A stretch of 22,952 nucleotides of DNA. Origin: an uncultured Prevotella sp. (GTDB lineage Bacteria; Bacteroidota; Bacteroidia; Bacteroidales; Bacteroidaceae). Positions within the stretch are counted from its first letter, which is position 1. Each line of letters begins with the position of its first letter. The position numbers and the translations under genes were made by a program. This document shows, piece by piece, positions 14,373 to 22,261 of this stretch. The notes under the pieces are model-generated. The model did no database searches and was not told the origin of the DNA. It worked only from the letters and a program-made list of their open reading frames with translations. The stretch is taken from the NCBI GenBank assembly GCA_900553595.1, contig USEC01000032.1, positions 1-22,952 on the forward strand, read 5' to 3'.

Positions 14373-15203
14373 ATGAGTGATACAAAGCACATTAACAGCC
14401 GGAACGAAGAGCACAGCATGGTGTTGCGCACGGAGGGTCTGGTGAAACGATACGGCAAGCGTACCGTCGTGAACGACGTGTCGATAGATGTGAAGCAGGG
14501 CGAAATCGTGGGTCTGCTCGGTCCCAACGGTGCCGGAAAGACCACATCTTTCTATATGACCACGGGTCTCATCGTACCCAATGCCGGCAACATCTACCTC
14601 GACGACCGCGAAATAACCAACTATCCCGTCTATAAACGGGCACGCGCCGGCATAGGCTACCTGCCGCAGGAGGCGTGCGTGTTCCGCAAGATGAGCGTGG
14701 AGGACAACATCATGTCGGTGCTTGAAATGACCGATCTCACCCACCAGCAGCAGCTCGACAAGCTCGAAGAACTCATCGACGACTTCGGACTGCACAAGTT
14801 CCGCAAGAACCTCGGCGACCAGTTGTCGGGCGGCGAACGCCGTCGCACCGAGATAGCACGCTGCCTTGCCATCAATCCGCGCTTCATTATGCTCGACGAA
14901 CCCTTTGCCGGTGTCGATCCGATTGCCGTGGAGGACATTCAGCACATAGTGTGGCGGCTCAAGTACCGCAACATAGGCATCCTCATCACCGACCACAACG
15001 TGCAGGAGACGCTCACCATCACCGACCGCGCCTATCTGCTCTTCGAGGGTCGCATCCTCTTTCAGGGCAAACCCGAAGAACTTGCCCAGAACCGCATCGT
15101 GCGCGAGAAATACCTCGGAAGCACGTTCGAACTGCGCAAGAAGGACTTCCAGCTCATCGACGAGCAGAAGCGTCAGCGCGAGAAAGAGAGGGAAATGCAT
15201 TAG
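14373..15203 (+). CDS. lptB: LPS export ABC transporter ATP-binding protein LptB
   Basis: The ATPase that powers LPS extraction from the inner membrane by LptFG for transfer across LptC-LptA-LptDE. The protein has 276 aa from this start. VLRTEGLVKRYGKRTVV opens the domain, Walker A GPNGAGKT is at 50-57, the LPQEACVFRKMSVEDNI segment after the Q-loop is typical of LptB, and signature LSGGERRR is at 151-158, Walker B FIMLDEPFAGVDP at 171-183 and H208 in TDHNVQ. Start is uncertain: 14304 is excluded by the promoter, 14373 would be nearly leaderless, and ATG 14418 (MVLRTEG) would give a 47-base leader. It is followed closely by a phosphoesterase gene. Confidence 0.94.
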   Translation: MSDTKHINSRNEEHSMVLRTEGLVKRYGKRTVVNDVSIDVKQGEIVGLLGPNGAGKTTSFYMTTGLIVPNAGNIYLDDREITNYPVYKRARAGIGYLPQEACVFRKMSVEDNIMSVLEMTDLTHQQQLDKLEELIDDFGLHKFRKNLGDQLSGGERRRTEIARCLAINPRFIMLDEPFAGVDPIAVEDIQHIVWRLKYRNIGILITDHNVQETLTITDRAYLLFEGRILFQGKPEELAQNRIVREKYLGSTFELRKKDFQLIDEQKRQREKEREMH

Positions 15204-15232
15204 CCGGGTAAAGGCGTAAGCGGGCTGGCGGA

Positions 15233-15275
15233 AGTCGGAGCCGTACCGGCGGCATCACGGCATCTTCAGCCGACT
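15233..15275 (+). terminator. Weak terminator-like hairpin after lptB
   Basis: AGTCGG (15233-15238) pairs with CCGACT (15270-15275), with an inner GCCGT/ACGGC stem and an asymmetric bulge, followed by a T-rich stretch (15279-15308). It may only partly end transcription before the phosphoesterase gene. Confidence 0.35.
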
Positions 15276-15314
15276 CCCTTGTCCTTTTTCCCCGTTTTCT
15301 TTTTTTTGAATTGT

Positions 15315-15854
15315 ATGAAATATCTCATCCTATCCGACATCCACGGCTGTCTGCCCACCCTTGAGCAGGCACTCCGTTTCTATGAGGAGCAGCATTGCGA
15401 CATGCTCTGCATCCTTGGCGACATCCTCAACTACGGTCCGCGCAACCGAATACCCGAAGGCATCGACCCGAAAGGCATCGTAGAACGCCTCAATTCCATG
15501 AAGGACAGCATTGTTGCCGTGCGTGGCAACTGCGACGCCGAGGTCGATCAGATGCTCCTTCAGTTTCCCGTCATGGCCGACTATGCCCTCCTTGTGGATG
15601 AGGGCGTGCGCCTTTTCCTCACGCACGGGCATATATATAATGAGGAAAACCTCCCCGTCGGCCGTCACGACATCTTCGTTTATGGACACACCCATCTGTG
15701 GAAACTCGAACTGTCGGCTCACGGCATCGTCTGCAACCTCGGTTCCATCACTTTCCCCAAAGGCGGCAACGAACCCACTTTCGCCGTCTATGAGCACCGC
15801 ACCCTCACCATCCACCGTCTCGACGGCACTGTGCTGAAGCGGCTTTCGCTGTGA
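15315..15854 (+). CDS. yfcE: YfcE-family metallophosphoesterase
   Basis: A calcineurin-fold phosphodiesterase, probably Mn-dependent. YfcE of E. coli cleaves phosphodiesters in vitro and its natural substrate is not settled. The protein has 179 aa, the family length. All metal motifs are visible in order: DIHG near the start (LILSDIHGCLPTL), GDILNYGPRN, GNCD, HGH and GHTH. The frame is open from 15279, but the first 12 codons are a T-rich hydrophobic run lying over the possible terminator, and family members begin MKYLILSDIHG, so 15315 is chosen. Probably transcribed with lptB by read-through. Confidence 0.9.
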   Translation: MKYLILSDIHGCLPTLEQALRFYEEQHCDMLCILGDILNYGPRNRIPEGIDPKGIVERLNSMKDSIVAVRGNCDAEVDQMLLQFPVMADYALLVDEGVRLFLTHGHIYNEENLPVGRHDIFVYGHTHLWKLELSAHGIVCNLGSITFPKGGNEPTFAVYEHRTLTIHRLDGTVLKRLSL

Positions 15855-15975
15855 GAAAACGGCGGAGCTGTCCGCTCATTTGGCAAAAGCATCGGCTTTT
15901 CGTAACTTGTTGGTTGTCAGTGTTGTTGCCTTGGCTTGCGGTGCTTCTGCTCCCGATGCGTTTTCCCCGGTTTCA

Positions 15976-16056
15976 AAACAAGGCTTGTTTGCTTGCAAAA
16001 GAAGCCTTGTTTTGAGTGCAAACAAGACTTCTTTATGATGCAAACAAGGCTTCTTT
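15976..16056 (+). repeat. Four 15-base near-palindromic elements at exact 22-base spacing
   Basis: The elements are AAACAAGGCTTGTTT (15976-15990), AAAGAAGCCTTGTTT (15998-16012, inverted copy of the consensus), AAACAAGACTTCTTT (16020-16034) and AAACAAGGCTTCTTT (16042-16056). Starts are 22 bases apart each time, close to two turns of DNA. Gaps of 7 bases mostly end in TGC. The array lies about 80-160 bases upstream of the tig promoter and in the gap after yfcE. Gaps are far too short for CRISPR spacers. Confidence 0.85.
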
Positions 16057-16136
16057 TTATTCCGCATGAAATGGGTCTTGATTGTACTCATACGGCTTTC
16101 CGTATTGGTTAAAAAAACAAATTTTTTGTATTATAA

Positions 16137-16167
16137 TTGTGTATTTCGCTAATATTAAGTAATTTTG
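16137..16167 (+). promoter_or_regulatory. Promoter of tig
   Basis: TTG (16137-16139), 20 bases, TAATTTTG (16160-16167). The start near 16174 gives an A-rich leader of about 44 bases before the ATG at 16218. Confidence 0.7.
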
Positions 16168-16217
16168 CACTTCCGTAAAGAAAAAATATCAACAAATAAA
16201 ATAATAAAAAATCAGAG

Positions 16218-17582
16218 ATGAACATTTCATTTGAAAATCCCGACAAAGTGAACGGTCTGCTGACTATCACTGTCGAAGAAGCAGATTTCAAGGACACTGT
16301 CGAGAAAACATTGAAGGATTATCGCAAGAAGGCGAACATCCCCGGATTCCGTCCGGGCATGGTTCCAATGGGTCTTATCAAGCGACAGTTCGGCACATCG
16401 GTTCGTTACGATGCCGTGAACAAGTTCGTGGGAGAGCAACTCTACAAATATGTAAAGGACAACAACATCCAGATGCTCGGCGAGCCTCTGCCTTCAGAGA
16501 CACAGCATGAGGCTGTCGATTTGGAGAAGCCCGCTCCTTACACATTCGTGTTCGACGTGGCTGTGGCTCCGGAGTTCAAGATTGAGCTCAACGGCAAGAA
16601 CAAGCTCGACTACTACAACATCACTGTTGACGACAAGCTCATCGACGAGCAGGTGGAAATGTTCGCCAACCGCTTCGGTCAGCGCGTGAACGTGGATAGC
16701 TACGAAGCCGACCAAAACGACCTGCTGAAGGGCGACCTGCGCGAACTCGACGCTGAAGGCAACACCAAGGAAGGCGGCATCACCGTGGAAGGCGTGGTGC
16801 TCGGCCCGCAATATATTAAGGTGGAAGAACAGAAGAACCTCTTCAACGGTGCCAAGGCTGGTGACATCATCACATTCAACCCGCGCAAGGCTTATCCCGA
16901 AAACGACGCCGAGCTCGCAGCAATGCTCAAGCTCGACCGCGAAGTGGCAAAGGATGTGGAGTCTGACTTCAGCTACCAGATAACAGAAATCAACCGCTTC
17001 CAGAAGGCAGAGGTGAACCAGGAACTCTTCGACCAGGTGTTCGGCAAGGACGAGGTGAAGAGCGTTGAGGAATTCCGCAACAAGATAGCAGAGATGGTTA
17101 AGCCGCAGCTCGCAGTGAACAGCGACTACAAGTTCATGCTCGACCTGCGTGAATACACCGAGAAGAAGGTGGGCGACCTCACATGGCCGGATGCAATCCT
17201 GAAGCGTGTGATGCTGCTCAACAACAAGGACAAGGGCGAAGAGTTCGTTGAGAAGAACTACGACGAGAGCATCAAGCAGCTCAAGTGGCACCTCATCAAG
17301 GAACAGCTCGTGTCGCAGTTCGGCATCAAGGTAGAGGAAGCCGACATCAAGGCAGCCGCCATCGACGCCGCACGCATGCAGTTCGCACAGTACGGCATGA
17401 CAAACATTCCCGACGAATACGTTGAGAACTACGCCAACGAGCTCCTCAAGAAGCGTGAGGCAGTCGACCAGTTCGTTGATCGTTCCGTTGAGACAAAGCT
17501 CGCCGCAGCCGTGAAGGCAGCCGTGAAGTTGAACGAGATAGAAATCACTTTCGACAAGTTCAACGAGATGATGAGCAAATAA
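16218..17582 (+). CDS. tig: Trigger factor
   Basis: A ribosome-bound chaperone that meets nascent chains at the exit tunnel. The protein has 454 aa. The ribosome-binding domain carries the signature GFRPGMVP at 43-50. The middle region is a diverged PPIase domain without clear FKBP active-site text, as is usual in this phylum, and the C-terminal chaperone arms (about 250-450) are rich in charged helices. It is first in the conserved order tig-clpP-clpX. The stop is followed by a long-interior inverted repeat that overlaps the clpP promoter. Confidence 0.95.
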   Translation: MNISFENPDKVNGLLTITVEEADFKDTVEKTLKDYRKKANIPGFRPGMVPMGLIKRQFGTSVRYDAVNKFVGEQLYKYVKDNNIQMLGEPLPSETQHEAVDLEKPAPYTFVFDVAVAPEFKIELNGKNKLDYYNITVDDKLIDEQVEMFANRFGQRVNVDSYEADQNDLLKGDLRELDAEGNTKEGGITVEGVVLGPQYIKVEEQKNLFNGAKAGDIITFNPRKAYPENDAELAAMLKLDREVAKDVESDFSYQITEINRFQKAEVNQELFDQVFGKDEVKSVEEFRNKIAEMVKPQLAVNSDYKFMLDLREYTEKKVGDLTWPDAILKRVMLLNNKDKGEEFVEKNYDESIKQLKWHLIKEQLVSQFGIKVEEADIKAAAIDAARMQFAQYGMTNIPDEYVENYANELLKKREAVDQFVDRSVETKLAAAVKAAVKLNEIEITFDKFNEMMSK

Positions 17583-17606
17583 AAATTTGAAAAAAAACCT
17601 CTTTTT

Positions 17607-17672
17607 ATAGGGGCTACCGACTTTTTTTAGTATCTTTGTGTACCAAAAGAGGCGGTAGCCCCTATCTTTTTT
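17607..17672 (+). terminator. tig terminator: 13 bp inverted repeat with long interior
   Basis: ATAGGGGCTACCG (17607-17619) is the exact reverse complement of 17653-17665, with a 33-base interior that partly pairs, followed by six T (17667-17672). The interior contains the -7 box TATCTTTG at 17631-17638. Confidence 0.75.
17631..17638 (+). promoter_or_regulatory. -7 box of clpP inside the tig terminator
   Basis: TATCTTTG fits TAnnTTTG. A T-run (17602-17606) lies about 24 bases upstream in place of a clear -33 element. A start near 17645 would give a leader of about 134 bases that carries only the right arm of the hairpin. Confidence 0.45.
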
Positions 17673-17778
17673 CATTACGGAATGGCGGCAGAGAGGTCTT
17701 TGCGCGCCATTCGGTACGGCAGCATGAGGACGCGGCAAGCCCTTTGTGCCGCAATAACGAAAGAAACAACAACACGAT

Positions 17779-18462
17779 ATGAACGATTTCAGAAAGTATG
17801 CCACACGGCACCTGGGCATCAACGGAATGGTGCTCGACGATGTAATCAAGGCACAGTCACAGTATGTCAATCCATACATCCTTGAGGAACGACAGCTCAA
17901 TGTCACACAGATGGACGTGTTCTCGCGCCTTATGATGGACCGCATCATCTTCCTTGGAAGCCAGATCGACGACTATACGGCAAACACGTTGCAGGCCCAG
18001 CTGCTCTACCTCGACTCGGTGGATAGCGGCAAGGACATATCAATCTACATCAACTCGCCCGGCGGAAGCGTCAGCGCAGGATTGGGAATCTACGACACCA
18101 TGCAGTTCATTTCAAGCGATGTCGCCACCATCTGCACCGGCATGGCAGCCTCGATGGGTGCCGTCCTGCTCGTGTCGGGCACTGAAGGCAAACGCTCCGC
18201 ACTGCCACACGCACGCGTGATGATACACCAGCCGCTCGGAGGAGTGCAGGGACAGGCCTCGGACATAGAGATAGAGGCAAGAGAGATAATGAAGTACAAG
18301 AAAGAACTCTACACCATCATCTCCGACCACTCGCACACGCCTTTCGACAAGGTTTGGGCCGACAGCGACCGCAACTATTGGATGAACGCGCAGGAAGCCA
18401 AGGAGTACGGCATGATAGACAATGTGCTCGAAAGAAAGAACAGAACCGCCGACAATGTCTGA
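17779..18462 (+). CDS. clpP: ATP-dependent Clp protease proteolytic subunit
   Basis: A serine protease forming the tetradecamer chamber that degrades substrates unfolded by ClpX. The protein has 227 aa. The triad is S125 in GMAASMGA, H150 in VMIHQPLGG and D197 in DSDRNYWM, with the E. coli-like spacing of 25 from Ser to His. INSPGGSVSAGLGIYDTM and the C-terminal EAKEYGMID are standard. The N-terminal stretch before the domain is about 30 residues longer than in E. coli mature ClpP, so a propeptide may be removed. clpX follows, starting 49 bases after the stop. Confidence 0.97.
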   Translation: MNDFRKYATRHLGINGMVLDDVIKAQSQYVNPYILEERQLNVTQMDVFSRLMMDRIIFLGSQIDDYTANTLQAQLLYLDSVDSGKDISIYINSPGGSVSAGLGIYDTMQFISSDVATICTGMAASMGAVLLVSGTEGKRSALPHARVMIHQPLGGVQGQASDIEIEAREIMKYKKELYTIISDHSHTPFDKVWADSDRNYWMNAQEAKEYGMIDNVLERKNRTADNV

Positions 18463-18511
18463 CAAACTGTGCGACGGCAACGAACGACAAGGATTACGCA
18501 ACAAAAAGAAA

Positions 18512-19747
18512 ATGCCAAAGAAAGTATGTAGCTTCTGCGGAAGAAGCGAGAAAGAAGTAAACCTGCTAATCACAGGCCTTAACGGATTCATCTGCGACAG
18601 CTGTGCTGAACAGGCTTTCAACATAGTGCAGTCGGCAGGACTGCTCGGCGATGCCGAAAATGCCGATGCCGCACCGCTCGACATGAAGGATGTGCCGAAG
18701 CCGACAGAGATAAAAGCCTATCTCGACCAGTACATCATTGGCCAGGATGAGGCTAAGAAATACCTCTCGGTGGCTGTATATAACCACTACAAGCGTCTGC
18801 AACAGCCTAAGGACGACGACGGCGTGGAGATAGAGAAGAGCAACATTATCATGGTGGGAAGCACCGGAACGGGCAAGACTCTCCTTGCACGCACCATCGC
18901 GAAGCTGCTCAAAGTGCCGTTCACCATCGTCGATGCCACGGTGTTTACAGAGGCAGGATATGTGGGAGAGGATGTGGAAAGCATTCTCAGTCGCCTGCTT
19001 CAGGTGGCCGACTACGATGTGCCGTCGGCGCAACGCGGTATTGTCTTCATCGACGAGATAGACAAGATAGCACGCAAGGCCGACAATCCGAGCATCACAC
19101 GCGACGTGAGTGGCGAGGGCGTGCAGCAGGGATTGCTCAAACTTCTTGAAGGAACAATGGTGAATGTGCCGCCAAAAGGCGGACGCAAGCATCCCGACCA
19201 GGACTACATACATGTTGATACGCGCAACATTCTCTTCATCTGCGGAGGTGCGTTTGACGGCATAGAGCGCAAGATAGCACAACGCCTCAATACTCATGTC
19301 GTGGGCTACAACTCGGTGCAGAATGTGCGCAATATCGACAAGGGCGACCTGATGAAGTACATCCTGCCGCAGGACTTGAAGTCGTTCGGACTCATTCCGG
19401 AAATCATCGGACGCCTTCCCGTGCTTACATATCTTAATCCTCTCGACCGCAAGGCATTGCGCCGAATACTCGTAGAACCCAAGAACTCCATCGTGAAGCA
19501 GTATCAGAAACTTTTCGAGATGGACAATATAAAACTCGAATTCGGCGAAGGTGTGTTCGATTACATCGTCGATAAGGCTGTGGAGTACAAACTCGGCGCA
19601 CGCGGACTGCGCTCCATTGTCGAGTCGGTGGTGATGGATGCCATGTTCGAGGTGCCTTCAAAGCATGTCGATAGCTTCACCGTCACACTCGAATACGCCA
19701 AGGCGCAGCTCGACAAGTCGCACCTGCAACAGAAGCAGGACGCCTGA
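18512..19747 (+). CDS. clpX: ATP-dependent Clp protease ATP-binding subunit ClpX
   Basis: A hexameric AAA+ unfoldase that recognises tagged or specific substrates and feeds ClpP. The protein has 411 aa from this start. The N-terminal zinc domain uses C6, C9, C28 and C31. Walker A GSTGTGKT, pore loop GYVGED, Walker B IVFIDEID and NPSITRDVSGEGVQQ follow. The region that holds the ClpP-docking IGF loop in E. coli reads NTHVVGYNSV, so the tripeptide is VGY. The frame is open from 18422, and ATG 18455 would overlap the clpP stop, but MPKKVCSFCGR at 18512 with an A-rich leader matches family starts. Confidence 0.95.
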   Translation: MPKKVCSFCGRSEKEVNLLITGLNGFICDSCAEQAFNIVQSAGLLGDAENADAAPLDMKDVPKPTEIKAYLDQYIIGQDEAKKYLSVAVYNHYKRLQQPKDDDGVEIEKSNIIMVGSTGTGKTLLARTIAKLLKVPFTIVDATVFTEAGYVGEDVESILSRLLQVADYDVPSAQRGIVFIDEIDKIARKADNPSITRDVSGEGVQQGLLKLLEGTMVNVPPKGGRKHPDQDYIHVDTRNILFICGGAFDGIERKIAQRLNTHVVGYNSVQNVRNIDKGDLMKYILPQDLKSFGLIPEIIGRLPVLTYLNPLDRKALRRILVEPKNSIVKQYQKLFEMDNIKLEFGEGVFDYIVDKAVEYKLGARGLRSIVESVVMDAMFEVPSKHVDSFTVTLEYAKAQLDKSHLQQKQDA

Positions 19748-19751
19748 TGCC

Positions 19752-19779
19752 GCCGGCGGACACAGCCGTCCGCCACGGC
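19752..19779 (+). terminator. Hairpin between clpX and recQ
   Basis: GCGGAC (19756-19761) pairs with GTCCGC (19768-19773), extended by GCCG/CGGC with a small bulge. A T-rich stretch (ATTTTCTTT) comes only about 9 bases later, so it is an imperfect terminator or attenuator lowering recQ expression from the clp operon. Confidence 0.4.
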
Positions 19780-19827
19780 ACGCAACATTTTCTTTACACC
19801 CTATCCTGACAATTCCATCGGATTACT

Positions 19828-22005
19828 ATGACAGAGAAAGAGAATCTCAACGAACAACTGAAACACTACTTCGGCTTCGACTCGTTCAAAGGCGAGCAGG
19901 AAGCCGTCATACGCAACCTCCTTGCCGGCAACGACACGTTCGTGCTCATGCCCACGGGAGGCGGAAAGAGCCTGTGCTATCAGTTGCCATCATTGCTTAT
20001 GTACGGCACCGCCATCGTGGTGTCGCCGCTGATTGCGCTCATGAAAAACCAAGTGGATGTAATCAACGGAATAAGTGAAACAAGCGGACTGGCACACTAC
20101 CTGAACTCGTCGCTCAACAAGGCCGCGCTGCAACAGGTGTATGACGATGTGCACAGCGGGCGCACCAAGCTGCTTTATGTGGCTCCGGAGTCGCTCAACA
20201 AAGAGGATAACCTCAGCTTCTTCCAGTCGTTCAAAATCTCTTTCTATGCTGTCGATGAGGCTCATTGCATATCGGAATGGGGTCACGACTTCCGTCCCGA
20301 CTACCGCAACATACGCCCCACCATCAACCGCATAGGCAACGCCCCGGTGATAGCCCTCACGGCAACTGCCACCGACAAGGTGCGTTCGGACATCAAGAAG
20401 AGCCTCGGCATCATCGATGCCAAGGAGTTCAAGAGCTCCTTCAACCGCCCCAACCTCTATTATGAAGTGCGGCAGAAGGGCAAGGACATCGACAAACAGA
20501 TAATAAAATACATCAAGCAGAACGAGGGCAAGAGCGGTATCGTCTATTGCATCTCGCGCAAAAAGGTGGAGGAACTTGCCGCCGTGCTCAAGGCAAACGA
20601 CATCAAGGCGGCACCTTATCACGCAGGACTCGACTCGGCAACGCGCTCGCAGACGCAGGACGACTTCCTTATGGAGCGCATAGATGTGATTGTTGCAACC
20701 ATCGCCTTCGGCATGGGAATCGACAAGCCCGATGTGCGTTTTGTCATGCACTACGACATTCCGAAGAGTCTTGAGGGCTACTATCAGGAGACGGGACGCG
20801 CCGGACGTGACGGGGGAGAGGGACACTGCATCGCCTTCTTCAGCGAGAACGACCTGCGGAAACTCGAGAAGTTCATGGACAGCAAGCCCGCCACCGAACA
20901 GAACATAGGAAGGCAGCTGCTGAAAGAGACCGCCGCCTACGCCAAGTCGTCGCTGTGCCGCCGCAAGCTGTTGCTGCATTACTTCGGCGAAGACTATGCC
21001 CCCGACAACTGCCACAATTGTGACAACTGTCTGCATCCAAAGGAAAGACTCGAAGGACGCGAGGCATTGCTCGTCGTGCTGCATGCCATCATGGCGCTGA
21101 AGAAGGCGTTCAGTCAGGAATACATCATCGACTTCGTGAAGGGACGACCCACCGACGAGATAGGACAGCACGGGCACAAGCAGCTCGAAGAGTTCGGCTC
21201 CGGCGAGGATATCGACCCGAAACTCTGGAACCCCGTGATACGCCAGGCCCTCATCGAAGGCTACATATCGAAGGATATCGACAACTACGGACTGCTGCGC
21301 ATCACTGCGGCGGGCAAACGCTATGTCAATAATCCGGAATCGTTCATGGTCGTCGAGGACACCGTCTTCAACAACGACATTGACGAAGACGCCTCCTACG
21401 GCGCCGTCTCGGCACTCGACCCGACACTCCTTTCCATGCTGAAGAGTCTGCGCAAGGATGTTGCCGAGAAGAACAACCTGCCTCCGTATGTCATATTCCA
21501 GGATATGTCGCTCGACCAGATGGCTACGAGCTACCCCGTGACTGAGAAGGAACTGGGCAATATCCGTGGTGTGGGTGTAGGCAAGGCAAGGCGTTATGGT
21601 AAGCCTTTCTACGAACTCATAAGCAAATATTGCGAGGAGAACGAGATAGAACGCCCCGACGAACTGATAGTGAAGACGGTGGTGAAGGATTCCATGAAGA
21701 AGCCGAAGATTATAAATCTCATCGACCGCAAGCGTTCGCTCGACGATATTGCAAGTACCGTGGGACTCGACTTCGAGGAACTGCTCGACGAGATTGACAC
21801 CATAGTATATAGCGGGACGCGTCTCAACATAGACTATTGCATCGACGAAGAACTCGATGAAGAGGATGTCGAGGACATATACGAGTATTTCCGCGAAAGC
21901 GACACCGACAGCATGGAAGATGCCATGGACGAGTTGGGCGACACCTACACGGAGGACCAGGTGCGTCTCGTGCGTATCAAGTTCATCTCCGAAATGGGCA
22001 ATTAA
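19828..22005 (+). CDS. recQ: ATP-dependent DNA helicase RecQ
   Basis: A 3'-5' helicase for recombination and fork repair. The protein has 725 aa, longer than E. coli RecQ (about 610). Walker A MPTGGGKS at 41-48, DEAH at 143-146 and motif VI QETGRAGRDG at 320-329 mark the helicase core. The zinc site is C377, C395, C398 and C401, followed by the winged-helix RQC (about 410-515) and HRDC (about 535-605). About 110 extra C-terminal residues hold an HTH-like stretch (RSLDDIASTVGLDFEELL) and an acidic run (CIDEELDEEDVEDIYEYF). It starts 80 bases after clpX on the same strand. Confidence 0.96.
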   Translation: MTEKENLNEQLKHYFGFDSFKGEQEAVIRNLLAGNDTFVLMPTGGGKSLCYQLPSLLMYGTAIVVSPLIALMKNQVDVINGISETSGLAHYLNSSLNKAALQQVYDDVHSGRTKLLYVAPESLNKEDNLSFFQSFKISFYAVDEAHCISEWGHDFRPDYRNIRPTINRIGNAPVIALTATATDKVRSDIKKSLGIIDAKEFKSSFNRPNLYYEVRQKGKDIDKQIIKYIKQNEGKSGIVYCISRKKVEELAAVLKANDIKAAPYHAGLDSATRSQTQDDFLMERIDVIVATIAFGMGIDKPDVRFVMHYDIPKSLEGYYQETGRAGRDGGEGHCIAFFSENDLRKLEKFMDSKPATEQNIGRQLLKETAAYAKSSLCRRKLLLHYFGEDYAPDNCHNCDNCLHPKERLEGREALLVVLHAIMALKKAFSQEYIIDFVKGRPTDEIGQHGHKQLEEFGSGEDIDPKLWNPVIRQALIEGYISKDIDNYGLLRITAAGKRYVNNPESFMVVEDTVFNNDIDEDASYGAVSALDPTLLSMLKSLRKDVAEKNNLPPYVIFQDMSLDQMATSYPVTEKELGNIRGVGVGKARRYGKPFYELISKYCEENEIERPDELIVKTVVKDSMKKPKIINLIDRKRSLDDIASTVGLDFEELLDEIDTIVYSGTRLNIDYCIDEELDEEDVEDIYEYFRESDTDSMEDAMDELGDTYTEDQVRLVRIKFISEMGN

Positions 22006-22011
22006 ACTCCT

Positions 22012-22061
22012 GGAAAGGCTCTGACATGGCGCGTTCCCGAATTTCGGACAAGAGCCTTTCC
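22012..22061 (+). terminator. Inverted repeat after recQ without U-tract
   Basis: GGAAAGGCTCT (22012-22022) and its exact reverse complement (22051-22061) flank 28 bases that contain a further CCGA/TCGG hairpin. No T-run follows, so it may stabilise the 3' end or act with a factor. It lies 6 bases after the recQ stop. Confidence 0.5.
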
Positions 22062-22203
22062 GCTATGTAGGGACGGGGATTTGCGGGCGTTGCCGCCTTT
22101 TCCCCCTCTCTCTCAAACGCCGTCTTTTTACGTTCCGCAGCATTGGTCAAGGCCTTTAATTGTCGTTAAATTGCATTAACGGGAAAAGAAAATGGGTTTT
22201 GGC

Positions 22204-22236
22204 TTTGTGGAATATGGATTTTTATTGCTAAATTTG
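22204..22236 (+). promoter_or_regulatory. Promoter of guaB
   Basis: TTTG (22204-22207), 21 bases, TAAATTTG (22229-22236), 25 bases before the ATG at 22262. No known purine riboswitch is seen in the short leader. Confidence 0.7.
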
Positions 22237-22261
22237 CACGCAATAAATTTTAAAGTTACTT

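Larger units (their letters stand above)
15855..16217 (+). other. Intergenic region between yfcE and tig
   Basis: 363 bases. The central part holds the 22-base-phased repeat array (15976-16056) and the right end the tig promoter (16137-16167) with an A-rich leader. The rest (15855-15975) shows no structure I can name. A 71-codon minus frame across the repeats looks like a by-product of the repeat and is not called. Confidence 0.6.

Noticed and set aside
15976..16056. CRISPR array
   Set aside because: Units are 15 bases with 7-base gaps, one unit is inverted, and no cas gene is in the window.
15876..16091. A 71-codon minus-strand frame over the phased repeats
   Set aside because: Its repeated residues come from the DNA repeat. 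No start signal is seen.
16494..17948. A 484-codon open frame on the minus strand across tig and the tig-clpP gap
   Set aside because: It is the complement of a strong tig reading frame, has no recognisable domain and is rich in Leu/Val/His from reversed codons; it also spans the terminator.
19990..21177. A 395-codon minus-strand open frame
   Set aside because: It lies fully inside recQ in antisense, with the composition of a reversed frame and no domain.
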